In this document: positions 18,343-27,562 of the stretch, one piece after another
Layout of the letters: every line of letters starts with the position of its first letter
Numbering within the stretch: the stretch's first letter is position 1
Source: an uncultured Bacteroides sp.
GTDB taxonomy: Bacteria; Bacteroidota; Bacteroidia; Cytophagales; Cyclobacteriaceae
Direction: 5' to 3'
NCBI GenBank assembly: GCA_902168185.1
Contig: CABHOV010000038.1
Span: forward strand, 1 to 61,019
Length of the DNA stretch: 61,019 nt
Made by a program: the position numbers and the translations under genes
The notes under the pieces: generated by a model
Told to the model about the DNA's origin: nothing
Databases searched by the model: none
What the model saw: the letters and a program-made list of their open reading frames with translations, nothing else

Positions 18343-20034
18343 TTAAAAGCCGGCAGCCGTGTCATCTCCACGCGGATCTGCGCCACCCTCCAACGTACTG
18401 TCGGCACGCACCAGGATGGCATCCACGCGACAGAACGAACGGATCGGACTAAAGGCGTGTCCCATTTTCACAAGCTTTAAACTGTCCTCTACAGAGAATG
18501 CATGGAACTCATTGAAGATTGTATCGGGCAACCACTGGTGGTGAAAACGTTTAGCCGTCACCGCTTCCTGCATGGTCATTTTATGATCCAGTACATTGAG
18601 TATAGTTTGAAATACACTCGTTATGATTTTAGAGCCGCCCGGTGTACCAACGACCATATATAGTCTTCCATCTTTTTCAATGATGGTTGGAGTCATCGAG
18701 CTGAGCATGCGTTTATTGGGCTCGATCTTATTGGCTTCTCCACCGATAACACCATACATATTCGGATAGCCGGGCTTTGCACTGAAGTCGTCCATTTCAT
18801 CATTCAATAGAAATCCGGAGCCGGCAACAATTACTTTTGAACCATACGAATCGTTTAGTGTAGTGGTAACAGCAACCGCATTTCCTTGTGCATCAACAAC
18901 GGAAAGATGAGTCGTCTGTGGCGATTCATGCAAAGCAAGCATGCCTTCTTTAATGGCTTTGCTTGGCGTTGCTTTTTCAGGATCGAATGACTTCATGCGT
19001 TCATCCGTATAGAGCGCGCTGGTGAGTTCCTTTACGGGTACATTTACGAAATCCGGATCGCCCAGGTAAACGGAACGATCGGCATACGCTCTGCGCTCTG
19101 CCTCCGTAATCAAGTGAACAGTCTGGGCTGTGTTCCATCCCCATGAGCCGATCGGATAACTTTCCACAGAGCGCAGCAATTGCAACAACGCAACCCCACC
19201 ACTAGACGGTGGTGCCATCGAGATAATTTTATACTCTTTATACTTTCCTATAATCGGATCGCGCCATATAGCTTTATAATTTTTCAGGTCTTCATGAGAG
19301 ATCAAGCCCTTGCCGCGTTTCATTTCCGCTACTATATCATCTGCAGTTTTCCCTTCGTAGAAGCCGGCTCTGCCTGTATCGCGAATGCGTTCAAGTGTAT
19401 GGCCTAAGTCTGTCCAGCGAACTGTATCCCCCGCTGTCCATGCGTCACGAAGTAAAAACTCAGGTTGAATCGTATTTTTTCTGACCAGAAAATCATGCAG
19501 GTAATTTAGTCCGTTCGCCTCACGTTGCGTGAGTACAAAGCCATCCAACGCCAGGGCTACTGCTGGTTGCACCAGTTCCTTCCAGGGAAGTTTTCCATAC
19601 TTTGCATGCGCCTCAACCATACCGGCTACTGAGCCCGGTACTCCGGATGAAAGATGTCCGTCCTGACTTAATGAATCTATAACATTGCCGGCTGAATCCA
19701 GGTACATCGTATGCGTAGAAGCTGCTGGTGCTTTTTCACGATAATCGAGGGAAGCCACCGTGCCGTCATTTTTTCTCAGCACCATAAACCCACCACCACC
19801 AATGTTTCCTGCACTCGGATATACCACTGCCAAAGCAAACTGTACGGCGATCGCAGCGTCAACAGCATTGCCACCTTTGCGCATAATTTCCACGCCTACT
19901 TTTGAGGCCAGCGGATGCGCTGAGACTACCATAGCAGAATCCGTTACAAGACCTGTGATCCGCTCGCGTTTGGTGTTACTGTTACAGGCAACTACACTTA
20001 CGACAAATAAAAGCAGAATACAGCGTTTCATCAT
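18343..20034 (-). CDS. ggt: Gamma-glutamyltransferase (lipoprotein)
   Basis: A 563-residue Ntn-hydrolase precursor that transfers or hydrolyses the gamma-glutamyl group of glutathione and related peptides. The lipoprotein signal is MMKRCILLLFVVSVVAC. The large subunit has VGVEIMRKGGNAVDAAIAVQFALAVVYPSAGNIGGGGFMV and LDYREKAP. The autoprocessing nucleophile is the Thr in SPQTTHLSVVDAQGNAVAVT, which would start the small subunit. SSMTPTI and GTPGGSKIITSV are present, as in active enzymes. Length is normal. Single gene with a divergent TetR gene 97 bases away. Confidence 0.93.
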   Translation of the reverse strand: MMKRCILLLFVVSVVACNSNTKRERITGLVTDSAMVVSAHPLASKVGVEIMRKGGNAVDAAIAVQFALAVVYPSAGNIGGGGFMVLRKNDGTVASLDYREKAPAASTHTMYLDSAGNVIDSLSQDGHLSSGVPGSVAGMVEAHAKYGKLPWKELVQPAVALALDGFVLTQREANGLNYLHDFLVRKNTIQPEFLLRDAWTAGDTVRWTDLGHTLERIRDTGRAGFYEGKTADDIVAEMKRGKGLISHEDLKNYKAIWRDPIIGKYKEYKIISMAPPSSGGVALLQLLRSVESYPIGSWGWNTAQTVHLITEAERRAYADRSVYLGDPDFVNVPVKELTSALYTDERMKSFDPEKATPSKAIKEGMLALHESPQTTHLSVVDAQGNAVAVTTTLNDSYGSKVIVAGSGFLLNDEMDDFSAKPGYPNMYGVIGGEANKIEPNKRMLSSMTPTIIEKDGRLYMVVGTPGGSKIITSVFQTILNVLDHKMTMQEAVTAKRFHHQWLPDTIFNEFHAFSVEDSLKLVKMGHAFSPIRSFCRVDAILVRADSTLEGGADPRGDDTAAGF

Positions 20035-20131
20035 GTTGGAATTGGTTTAGTCGAGTTAAAAGTATTACTTCAGAAGCTGTTTTAGAAGGTATTTAAGGAT
20101 GAATGGTGAATAACATCTTTACTACATAAGC

Positions 20132-20761
20132 ATGAGCCTCAGAAAAGAAAAAGCCGCCCGATTAAAAGTGCATGTGCTCGATACAACCCTAAAGCTGGTT
20201 GGAAAAAGGCCCTTCGAAGATCTATACGTAGACGACATCTGCGAGAAAGTTAAGATCTCTAAAGTAACATTGTTCAAATACTTTCCACAGAAAGAAGACA
20301 TCTTATTATACTATTTCAGGGTTTGGTGTCTGGGGCGCTCTGCAGATCTTATACTGAAACCACGTGAAGGTATACAGGGAGTATATTTCCTGTTTGATAA
20401 GATAAGTGAAGCCTACGAAGAACACCCTGGATTACTGCTTAGTCTTATCGGCTACTTCTCTGATTTCAAGCGACCACCCAAACCTTTTCCGTTAAAGCCT
20501 GAAGAAAAGAAGATCCTGTTTCCAGAAATTGAAGGCATCACCAACATTGAAATACTTTCACTCGACCACATGCTGGAGAAGTTTACACTCGAGGCGATCT
20601 TCAGAAAAGAAATTACCAAGACGATCTCCACACGGGATATAACCAACCTGATCACATCGATCTTTATAGGAGGAATTGTTACAGCACATTTAAATCAGTT
20701 AAATCCTGCCAAGATCTTTTTCCGAAAGAACCTTGATTTGATGCTAAGAGGTTTACAGTAA
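20132..20761 (+). CDS. TetR family transcriptional regulator
   Basis: A 209-residue repressor-type protein. The N-terminal TetR helix-turn-helix is clear (LDTTLKLVGKRPFEDLYVDDICEKVKISKVTLFKYFPQKEDILLYYF). The C-terminal helical ligand domain is not assignable to a ligand. It is divergent from gamma-glutamyltransferase with a short shared gap, so that gene or itself are the first targets to consider; no operator palindrome was identified. Confidence 0.88.
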   Translation: MSLRKEKAARLKVHVLDTTLKLVGKRPFEDLYVDDICEKVKISKVTLFKYFPQKEDILLYYFRVWCLGRSADLILKPREGIQGVYFLFDKISEAYEEHPGLLLSLIGYFSDFKRPPKPFPLKPEEKKILFPEIEGITNIEILSLDHMLEKFTLEAIFRKEITKTISTRDITNLITSIFIGGIVTAHLNQLNPAKIFFRKNLDLMLRGLQ

Positions 20762-20844
20762 TTAAAACGTTGTTGGAATATGAATGGCGTTGATGTATGC
20801 TATTCAAAAGTAATGCTCCAGCGCTTCTTGCTTTTCCCTGATTT

Positions 20845-21015
20845 TTAATTTCTTACGCGAATTGTTTTGGTGCGCTTGGTTCCGCGATCTTTTTTACGAT
20901 CGTACCAGCGATGATGATACTTGGGCTTTACAACCGAGATGTTGCTGCCGGATTTTTTGCTGCACGCAGGCAAAAGGAGTGCTGTTAATATCAGGAATAA
21001 AAATATTCTTTTCAT
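20845..21015 (-). CDS. Small basic lipoprotein
   Basis: A 56-residue protein from ATG 21015. It has a lipoprotein signal (MKRIFLFLILTALLLPAC, lipobox LPAC) followed by a short, strongly basic tail rich in Lys and Arg. The longer frame (start 21048) lacks a good leader. Function unknown; the basic tail may bind nucleic acid, lipopolysaccharide or peptidoglycan, which is speculation. Confidence 0.6.
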   Translation of the reverse strand: MKRIFLFLILTALLLPACSKKSGSNISVVKPKYHHRWYDRKKDRGTKRTKTIRVRN

Positions 21016-21120
21016 GCAGTGGCCAAAAATAACATTTTTTGTCTTCAACGAATGATACTCTCCAAAACGGTTCGTTAATTTTTACCGTATAATTACCTTT
21101 GATAATATTATCTACCCTCT

Positions 21121-22569
21121 ATGAAACAGTCTATACTTGGTTTAGGGCTGATGATCCTGGTTTCTACTTTGTCTATAGCGCAGGACTATCAGACTTACGA
21201 TGAAGGCATTGCAAGATTCCGCGTGCAGGATTACGGAGCCGTGATCGATCTCTTCTCAGGCATGCTCGCCAAACCTGATCGTAACAAGCGATACGATGAA
21301 GATCTTTATTTCTATCGCGGGCAATCCTATTATTTTAAAGGTGAAACTGAGAACGCGCTGGTTGATTTAGACAAGGCACTTGAACTCAATCACTTTAATA
21401 AAGCCGTCATCTCCTGGTTCAAGGCACGTTGTTATGATAAAAAAGGAAATGCCCAGCAAGCCGATACATACTATAAAGAAGCGGTAGGGTATGCGGAGAA
21501 TAATAAAAAAGTATCAGCACAGATTCTTGCAGATCGCTCACAGTTTTACGCTCGACAAGGAAACAAAGAAGCGGCTGCCAGCGACCTTACACTTGCCAAG
21601 TCACTCGATCCTTCCAACGCAGAAATAGCGAAGGCCTCGGTGAGCAATAATAATGCGGCCACACAACGAGGAGGTGCCGACACGAAGAGTAAGACACAGG
21701 TGATTGTTAAAAACAATCAGAAAGATACCAAGGCAACTGCCACGGACACCAAGAAGACAACACCACCAGCCAAAACTGTTCAACAGCCCATCATTACTAC
21801 TCCTGTACAGGAACAACCAACGGATCAATCCGCCAACACAGCATTAATTTCTTCTATAGCATCAACCTATAAAGATGAAAAACGGTATGCACTGGTAATT
21901 GGTAACAGCAGTTATACTAACTCAGTAGGTATATTAAAAAATCCTGTGAACGATGCTACCGACGTATCCACAGAATTAAAAAAATCGGATTTTGAAGTTC
22001 AGTTACTCACCAATGCTACCTATGTGCAGATGCGGGAAGCTATGCGCAAGTTCCAGGATAAACTTGTGAACGGTCCGAAAGATCAAACCGTAGGGTTATT
22101 CTATTATGCTGGCCACGGTGTTCAATATCTGGATGAAAATTACCTGGTGCCTGTGGATGCAAACGTACAGTATGAAGATGATATAGTACGCATGTGTTTC
22201 CCGGTACAAAAGATGGTGCTGGCCAATATGGAGCGTTCTAATTCACGCATGAACATTGTGATTCTCGATGCATGCCGTAACAATCCTTTTCCCGCTGCTA
22301 CACGTTCGGTGTCGCAAGGACTTGGTGAAATGAAACGTGCACGTGGTTCATTTATAGCCTATGCTACAGCACCAGGCTCCGTGGCTTCCGATGGCGCAGG
22401 TCGCAATGGTCTTTATACACAGGAGCTACTGAAAGCTTTACGCAAACCCGGGCTCACCATCGAGCAAGTCTTTAAAGATGTGCGCATGAATGTACTGCGA
22501 CTCTCCGGTGACAAACAATTTACATGGGACAGCTCAAATATAGTAGGGGAGTTCTATTTTAAATTTTAG
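21121..22569 (+). CDS. Secreted TPR-caspase family (C14) protein, paralogue 1
   Basis: A 482-residue exported protein: signal peptide (MKQSILGLGLMILVSTLSIA), TPR-like repeats (about residues 25-165: YRGQSYYFKGETENALVDLDKALELN), a Thr/Lys/Pro-rich linker (about 170-240), and a caspase-like peptidase domain. The catalytic dyad is intact: His332 in FYYAGHGVQ and Cys385 in VILDACRNNPFP. The domain starts at KRYALVIGNSSY. Such bacterial orthocaspases are cysteine peptidases, usually with Arg/Lys or Asp preference that cannot be read here. A close paralogue lies at 23590, with an outer-membrane protein in between. A TAnnTTTG-type box (TACCTTTG, 21094-21101) precedes the gene. Confidence 0.88.
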   Translation: MKQSILGLGLMILVSTLSIAQDYQTYDEGIARFRVQDYGAVIDLFSGMLAKPDRNKRYDEDLYFYRGQSYYFKGETENALVDLDKALELNHFNKAVISWFKARCYDKKGNAQQADTYYKEAVGYAENNKKVSAQILADRSQFYARQGNKEAAASDLTLAKSLDPSNAEIAKASVSNNNAATQRGGADTKSKTQVIVKNNQKDTKATATDTKKTTPPAKTVQQPIITTPVQEQPTDQSANTALISSIASTYKDEKRYALVIGNSSYTNSVGILKNPVNDATDVSTELKKSDFEVQLLTNATYVQMREAMRKFQDKLVNGPKDQTVGLFYYAGHGVQYLDENYLVPVDANVQYEDDIVRMCFPVQKMVLANMERSNSRMNIVILDACRNNPFPAATRSVSQGLGEMKRARGSFIAYATAPGSVASDGAGRNGLYTQELLKALRKPGLTIEQVFKDVRMNVLRLSGDKQFTWDSSNIVGEFYFKF

Positions 22570-22652
22570 TATATATCTACATAAATATGTAGGTGACTAT
22601 AGAAGGTGTATAAATCCGTGTTACCTTACTTGATAATTTTAACCCTCTTATC

Positions 22653-23558
22653 ATGAAACGACTACTCAGCCTGTTAATTTTTATATCTATTGTGATGGGG
22701 GCAGCTGCCCAGGACGAAGGAATAATAAAGAAGAGAGAACGTATCGATAAAAACAAAGGCATTTTTCTGGGGCTTGGTCCATCTTTTACTTTCGGAAAAA
22801 ACATTGGCGACTATAAAACAGGATTCAACGTTGAACTTGGTTTTCTCAAGCGTGTTAACCGCGTACTTTCGATAGGTCCCTCGATATCTTATTTAGGATT
22901 TCAATACGACCCGGAAGTAACAACAGCCAATGGCGGAGATGCTTATATAGGCTACGGTGATCCGAACGGGTGGGAAACCAAATACGGTCTGGGTGACCTT
23001 GCCTATGACTACGGATATGTACTCACACTTGAAGGTGGTGATCTGAGCCTTACTTCATTGGCATTGAATATCAAACTTAACTTTGTTCCCGTAAAGGACA
23101 ACTCGGTTATCTCCGTATATGCTTTTGCAAAACCTTTCCTTACGCTGGCATCACGCAAAGAAGTAAGTGGCACAGGCGAGCGGTATACATATGAGATTTA
23201 CGAGGATGATCAGAATACTTCAACGCAAAACGATGACTTGTTATACTATAACCAGAACGATGGTCAGTGGTATGCCGATGGCTATACAGAGACCTGGGAT
23301 GGTGATTCCTTTGAGACCTTAAAGGGTGATACCGAAATTACAGGTGGTATATTTGTGGGGCCGGGTATTGAGCTTTTTCCGGCAAAACCATTTTCATTCT
23401 ACCTGCAGGCTACTTTCGGCTATACATTCCCCGTAACTTTTGTTAGTACAGAGGCCTATGAAAAAACAGTTTCCTCTTATGCTAATGAAAAGTTTCCAAT
23501 GGTAAAGAAAGGTTTTCCTTCGTTGAACATTCAGTTTGGTGTATCGTATAACTTCTAA
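22653..23558 (+). CDS. Probable outer-membrane beta-barrel protein
   Basis: A 301-residue exported protein with signal peptide (MKRLLSLLIFISIVMGAAA). Its body has many alternating aromatic/hydrophobic strands with glycine turns (GIFLGLGPSFTFG, FNVELGFLKRV, LSIGPSISYLGFQY) and ends in a beta-signal-like SLNIQFGVSYNF with terminal Phe, typical of outer-membrane barrels. No specific family recognised. It sits between the two caspase paralogues on the same strand (83 bases after one, 31 before the other), so the three may form one unit. Confidence 0.7.
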   Translation: MKRLLSLLIFISIVMGAAAQDEGIIKKRERIDKNKGIFLGLGPSFTFGKNIGDYKTGFNVELGFLKRVNRVLSIGPSISYLGFQYDPEVTTANGGDAYIGYGDPNGWETKYGLGDLAYDYGYVLTLEGGDLSLTSLALNIKLNFVPVKDNSVISVYAFAKPFLTLASRKEVSGTGERYTYEIYEDDQNTSTQNDDLLYYNQNDGQWYADGYTETWDGDSFETLKGDTEITGGIFVGPGIELFPAKPFSFYLQATFGYTFPVTFVSTEAYEKTVSSYANEKFPMVKKGFPSLNIQFGVSYNF

Positions 23559-23589
23559 CAATCATTAACAACGGAAAGGGTAGGGCACG

Positions 23590-25050
23590 ATGAACCGGAT
23601 ATTTGTACTGATCACTCTTTTATGCATTACCACCTTTAGTAGCCATGCGCAATTTAAGCTATACGAAAGAGGTCATGATAGTTATACTTCCGGGAAGTAT
23701 GATGATGCAATAAAGAATTTTTCAGAATACCTCACTAAATATACCCGTGACAAAGCGCTCGATGTGGAGGTTTACTATCTGCGGGCGCTTTCATACTATA
23801 AGACCAATGATTTTAAAAGCGCTGTTGCCGACTTCGAGGAGACACTTTTATTAAATCATGAGAATGCAGGAAATATCTATTGGTTCAAAGCAAAGAGCAA
23901 TGAAAAGATAGGCGCTAACCAGGATGCCATCCGTGACTATAGCAATGCTATCCGCGAGCTGGGCAGTGATAAAGCTACCAAATCAAAATTACTATACGAG
24001 CGAGGGTTGGTTTATGTAAAGATGAATGAACTGGTAGCAGCGAAAGAAGATTTTCAGAGTGGATTGTTAATCAATCCCGGCAACGGTGACCTTACCCGTG
24101 AATTCAACAAGCTCGATAAAGTTATACTCACTTCGCGCAGCACGCCTGAGAATAGTTCAAAAGCAAATCAGCCGGTTGTAAAGAAGGACCAGCCTCCGGT
24201 AAAAAATAACACGGTTGCTAAAAAGGATGAACCCACGAAATCCAATGTTGTCGATTCCAGTCCGAATAACACAAAGAGTATAAAAACACCAGTAGGGGAA
24301 ACGGCCAGTAGCCATACCGTTATCACGCAGCCCTCCTTGGCAGATGCCTATAAAGATGAAAAGCGCTATGCGCTCGTGATTGGTAACTCGGCCTATCCTA
24401 AAACGATAGGAGCGTTAAAGAATCCTGTAAATGATGCCACGGATATGGCAAAGGAATTACAGAACTCTAACTTCCAGGTTGACCTGCTCACCAATGCAAC
24501 CTATGGACAGATTCGTGCTGCATTGTTGAAATTCAAAGAGAAGATTGATGCTGGTGATCCTGAAAAAACAGTGGCCTTATTTTACTTTGCTGGTCATGGA
24601 CTTCAGCATGAACAGGAAAATTACTTAGTGCCGATTGATGCAGCAGTCGAGTTTGAAGATGACATCAGTCGCTATTGTTTTCCCGCTCAACGCATGGTAC
24701 TTGCGAACATGGAACGCTCGAATGCCCGCATGAATATTCTCATTCTCGATGCATGCCGTAACAATCCTTTTCCGGCTCTTAATCGTTCAGTCGAACAAGG
24801 GCTTGGTGAAATGAGAAGAGCGCGTGGATCTTTTATAGCCTATGCTACAGCTCCAGGTTCCGTAGCCTCGGATGGTTCTGGAAGAAATGGCTTATATACC
24901 CAGGAGCTTCTCAAGGCTATACGCAAACCAGGACTTACCATTGAACAGGTATTTAAGGAAGTGCGTTCGAATGTACTCCGCCTGTCAGGTGATAAGCAGA
25001 ATACCTGGGACAGCTCCAATATTATCGGAGAATTCTACTTCCGATTTTAA
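23590..25050 (+). CDS. Secreted TPR-caspase family (C14) protein, paralogue 2
   Basis: A 486-residue paralogue of the gene at 21121. Same layout: signal peptide (MNRIFVLITLLCITTFSSHA), TPR-like repeats, low-complexity Lys/Pro/Thr linker, caspase domain with His336 (FYFAGHGLQ) and Cys389 (LILDACRNNPFP). The caspase domains of the two proteins are very similar while the TPR and linker parts differ much more, suggesting duplication with divergence of the partner-binding part. Both end in GEFYFxF, which may be an outer-membrane or secretion-related C-terminus. Confidence 0.88.
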   Translation: MNRIFVLITLLCITTFSSHAQFKLYERGHDSYTSGKYDDAIKNFSEYLTKYTRDKALDVEVYYLRALSYYKTNDFKSAVADFEETLLLNHENAGNIYWFKAKSNEKIGANQDAIRDYSNAIRELGSDKATKSKLLYERGLVYVKMNELVAAKEDFQSGLLINPGNGDLTREFNKLDKVILTSRSTPENSSKANQPVVKKDQPPVKNNTVAKKDEPTKSNVVDSSPNNTKSIKTPVGETASSHTVITQPSLADAYKDEKRYALVIGNSAYPKTIGALKNPVNDATDMAKELQNSNFQVDLLTNATYGQIRAALLKFKEKIDAGDPEKTVALFYFAGHGLQHEQENYLVPIDAAVEFEDDISRYCFPAQRMVLANMERSNARMNILILDACRNNPFPALNRSVEQGLGEMRRARGSFIAYATAPGSVASDGSGRNGLYTQELLKAIRKPGLTIEQVFKEVRSNVLRLSGDKQNTWDSSNIIGEFYFRF

Positions 25051-25143
25051 CTAAGTATACTTCAGCGTTTTTCATTTATTTCCGAGGAGAAGAAACGCTT
25101 CCATAAATTCTTTTGTTTAGTTTACAGACCAAAAGAAAAATAT

Positions 25144-25623
25144 ATGGCGAATAAAAATTCTATAGGACTTGAAGTAAAAGATTCCGAACAACTGGCGGAT
25201 GGTTTAAATGATCTGCTGGCAAACTACCAATTATTTTATATGAACGCCCGTGGCTTTCACTGGAATATACGAGGCGATAAGTTCTTTGAACTTCATCTTA
25301 AGTTTGAAGAATTGTATAACGATGCCCTTCTCAAAGTTGATGAGATAGCAGAGCGAATATTAACACTGGGTTATATACCTGTCCATAGCTATTCGGACTA
25401 TGTTAAGAAATCAGAGATAAAAGAATCGAAAGATATCTCTGACGGAAACACGGCTGTGCAGCAGGTGCTTGACGGTTTCAGAACGTTACTCATCAAGGAG
25501 CGTGAGTTATTAAAGATGTCAGCTGAAGCCGAAGATGAAGGTACCAATGCGTTGATGAGCGATTATATTCGTCAGCAAGAAAAGTCGGTATGGATGTACT
25601 CTTCATACTTATCCAAGAAATAA
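25144..25623 (+). CDS. dps: Dps/ferritin-like DNA-protection protein
   Basis: A 159-residue Dps family protein that oxidises and stores iron and protects DNA under stress. The ferroxidase signature is present: NARGFHWNIRGDKFFELHLKFEELYNDALLKVDEIAERI, with the His, Asp and Glu ligands at the dimer interface. The N-terminus is short, without a long Lys-rich DNA-binding tail. Single gene. A long inverted repeat follows. Confidence 0.92.
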   Translation: MANKNSIGLEVKDSEQLADGLNDLLANYQLFYMNARGFHWNIRGDKFFELHLKFEELYNDALLKVDEIAERILTLGYIPVHSYSDYVKKSEIKESKDISDGNTAVQQVLDGFRTLLIKERELLKMSAEAEDEGTNALMSDYIRQQEKSVWMYSSYLSKK

Positions 25624-25637
25624 TTTTTATTCATCAG

Positions 25638-25689
25638 TGATCATCTGAAAATATTCTTGATCGTTTCAGAGATGTATTTCAGATGATCA
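25638..25689. repeat. 13-bp perfect inverted repeat after dps; otherwise empty 316-base gap
   Basis: TGATCATCTGAAA (25638-25650) and TTTCAGATGATCA (25677-25689) are perfectly complementary over 13 bp with a 26-base spacer, and a third TTTCAGA lies in the spacer. There is no T run directly after. It may be a terminator-like stem or an operator. The rest of 25624-25939, up to the tRNA, shows no gene that I can support. Confidence 0.6.
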
Positions 25690-25939
25690 GTTTGCTATAC
25701 TTTGATGCTGTAATGTATTCTCTTTCAGATAGTAAAAGACAATTGAAGAAGACGAATGTATTATACACGATGACTATTGTGCTATCATTTTGAAGGTGCG
25801 TTGGAAAGGAACAGGAAACATATCAGTAATTTTTTTGTTCCAAATTTTGGAGATTTTAAACCCAATACTATCTTTGCACTCCCTTTGAGACACACTCCTA
25901 GGGGAAAACCAAAAAGAAGTCTTGGTTTTATAGAAAAAT

Positions 25940-26013
25940 GGTCCGGTAGTTCAGCTGGTTAGAATGCCTGCCTGTCACGCAGGAGGTCGCGGGTTCGAGT
26001 CCCGTCCGGACCG
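25940..26013 (+). tRNA. tRNA-Asp (anticodon GTC)
   Basis: A 74-base cloverleaf reads clearly: acceptor GGTCCGG pairs with CCGGACC (26006-26012), discriminator G at 26013, D-arm GTTCAGCTGGTTAGAAT, anticodon stem CCTGC/GCAGG with loop CTGTCAC (anticodon GTC at 25974-25976), and T-arm CGGGTTCGAGTCCCG. CCA is not encoded. The next coding gene is an integrase, so the 3' end of this tRNA is the probable attachment site of the island to the right. Confidence 0.97.
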
Positions 26014-26036
26014 CAAGTATTAATTTATAAGATACT

Positions 26037-26072
26037 AAAACCGCTTAAACAGAATGTTTAAGCGGTTTTTTT
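26037..26072 (+). terminator. Intrinsic terminator after tRNA-Asp
   Basis: A 14-bp perfect stem: AAAACCGCTTAAAC (26037-26050) with GTTTAAGCGGTTTT (26056-26069), 5-base loop, T tract on the plus side and A tract on the other, so possibly bidirectional. Confidence 0.92.
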
Positions 26073-26123
26073 GTTTTTAGTCATGCCGTTTAGACCCCTT
26101 TAGATCACTTTGCTCGGTTAGTG

Positions 26124-26165
26124 ATTCGGTTAGTTCTCTTTCCGCGTCACATGAACTAACCGAAT
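26124..26165. repeat. 13-bp perfect inverted repeat with a third half-site, between tRNA-Asp and integrase
   Basis: ATTCGGTTAGTTC (26124-26136) is exactly complementary to GAACTAACCGAAT (26153-26165), with a 16-base spacer. A further direct copy of CGGTTAGT lies at 26115-26122. The position between the presumed attachment site and the integrase fits arm-type binding sites of the recombinase, or an operator for int. Seen in sequence; function inferred. Confidence 0.65.
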
Positions 26166-26259
26166 TGCGTATAACATACTGATTATCAGTTACTACTGAA
26201 GGTAATTCCGACTCATTTCATGGCAAAATGAATGGATTTTTAGTAACTAAACGCAAACG

Positions 26260-27504
26260 ATGATGAAACGCGCACAAACAATCTCAATTCTTATCTGGGC
26301 TAGCAAAACACAGGGCATGCATGAATCGCTTAAGCGTATGCTTTACGCTCGAGTAACCGTAAATGGTAAACGAACCGAAATATCCTTGAAGCGTGAGGTA
26401 GATGAATCACAATGGGACACGATAGCCGGTAAAGTAAAGGGAAGAACACCGCAGGCGCAAGATCTTAATATATATATCAATGAAGTTAAGAGTAAGCTTT
26501 TAAATATATACCAGGACTTGTCCAGAAAAGGTGAATTTATTTCACCCGAAGGCATCAAAAATATTTTTACTGGAGGGATAGTACAGCAACACACTATTTT
26601 AGAAGTCCTCAAGCTGCACAACGAAGACTTAAAAAAGAGAATAGGTATAGATGTAGCAAGTAGCACCTGGACTAAATTCAATACGCTTGAGAAGAAGCTA
26701 GCTTTGTATATAACAAAGCAGCTTAATAAAACAGATCTTTACCTGCATCAGCTGGATTATACATTTATAAGCAACTTTGAATACTTTTTGCGCTCCGTTG
26801 AGAAAATAAATTCAAATACAACCATGAAGTATATCCGCATGACAAAGAAGATTATGAATGATGCGGTAAGGAAGAACTGGTTAGATAAAAATCCTTTTCA
26901 GGCATTCAAGTGCACATTCCGTTGGCCAGAAAAAGAGGTGATCACCTGGGAGGAATTAAATATATTGATGGAGCGCGATTTTGCCATGGAGCGTTTACAA
27001 CTTGTAAAGGATTATTTCGTTTTTAGCTGCTTTACGGGGCTTGCCTATATTGATGTAGTGAACCTGAAACCTTCGTCCATCACTGTGGGTCTTGATGGTA
27101 ACCCATGGCTAATGTTTAATAGACAGAAGACTGGTATAATTGTCCGTGTTCCACTTCTGGATCAGGTACTGCCTATCATTCAAAAATATAAAAGCCATCC
27201 GTCAGCGCTTCATAGAAACAAAATGTTCCCAGGTATATCAAATCAAAAGATGAACAGCTACCTAAAAGAGATTGGTGACATTTGTGGGATTCGTAAGTCC
27301 CTTACTTTCCACTTGGCACGCCATACATTTGCTACTACGGTTACACTGTCTAATGGGGTGCCCATTGAATCGGTAAGTAAAATGCTTGGTCATGCCAAAA
27401 TTGCCACAACGCAGATCTATGCGAAAGTGATAGAAAAGAAACTGAGCGAGGACGTAGGAATGCTCAGGCAAAAGATCAATAAGATTTCAATAGTGTCTGA
27501 GTAA
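26260..27504 (+). CDS. int: Tyrosine recombinase / integrase (Bacteroidota type)
   Basis: A 414-residue site-specific recombinase that would insert and excise the island. Order: Arm-DNA-binding domain (SILIWASKTQ, YARVTVNGKRTEISLKREVDESQWD), SAM-like core-binding domain (about 110-215), and catalytic domain. Catalytic residues: HxxR-type LARHTFATTV, LGHAKIATTQIYAKV with the nucleophilic Tyr. At the usual first Arg position the sequence is CFTGLAYIDV, lacking Arg, a feature known from IntDOT-like Bacteroidota integrases. ATG ATG start at 26260. It lies 246 bases after tRNA-Asp and reads away from it. Confidence 0.93.
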   Translation: MMKRAQTISILIWASKTQGMHESLKRMLYARVTVNGKRTEISLKREVDESQWDTIAGKVKGRTPQAQDLNIYINEVKSKLLNIYQDLSRKGEFISPEGIKNIFTGGIVQQHTILEVLKLHNEDLKKRIGIDVASSTWTKFNTLEKKLALYITKQLNKTDLYLHQLDYTFISNFEYFLRSVEKINSNTTMKYIRMTKKIMNDAVRKNWLDKNPFQAFKCTFRWPEKEVITWEELNILMERDFAMERLQLVKDYFVFSCFTGLAYIDVVNLKPSSITVGLDGNPWLMFNRQKTGIIVRVPLLDQVLPIIQKYKSHPSALHRNKMFPGISNQKMNSYLKEIGDICGIRKSLTFHLARHTFATTVTLSNGVPIESVSKMLGHAKIATTQIYAKVIEKKLSEDVGMLRQKINKISIVSE

Positions 27505-27522
27505 CTGCGTAAAAAGATAGGA

Positions 27523-27562
27523 TTGACCCTGATCTATACCTTTCAACTATAGATCAGGTCAA
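27523..27562. repeat. Long hairpin directly after the integrase
   Basis: TTGACCCTGATCTATA (27523-27538) pairs with TATAGATCAGGTCAA (27548-27562), with a single bulged C and a 9-base loop. No clear T run follows. It may end int transcription, or be a recombinase or accessory protein site. Confidence 0.6.
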
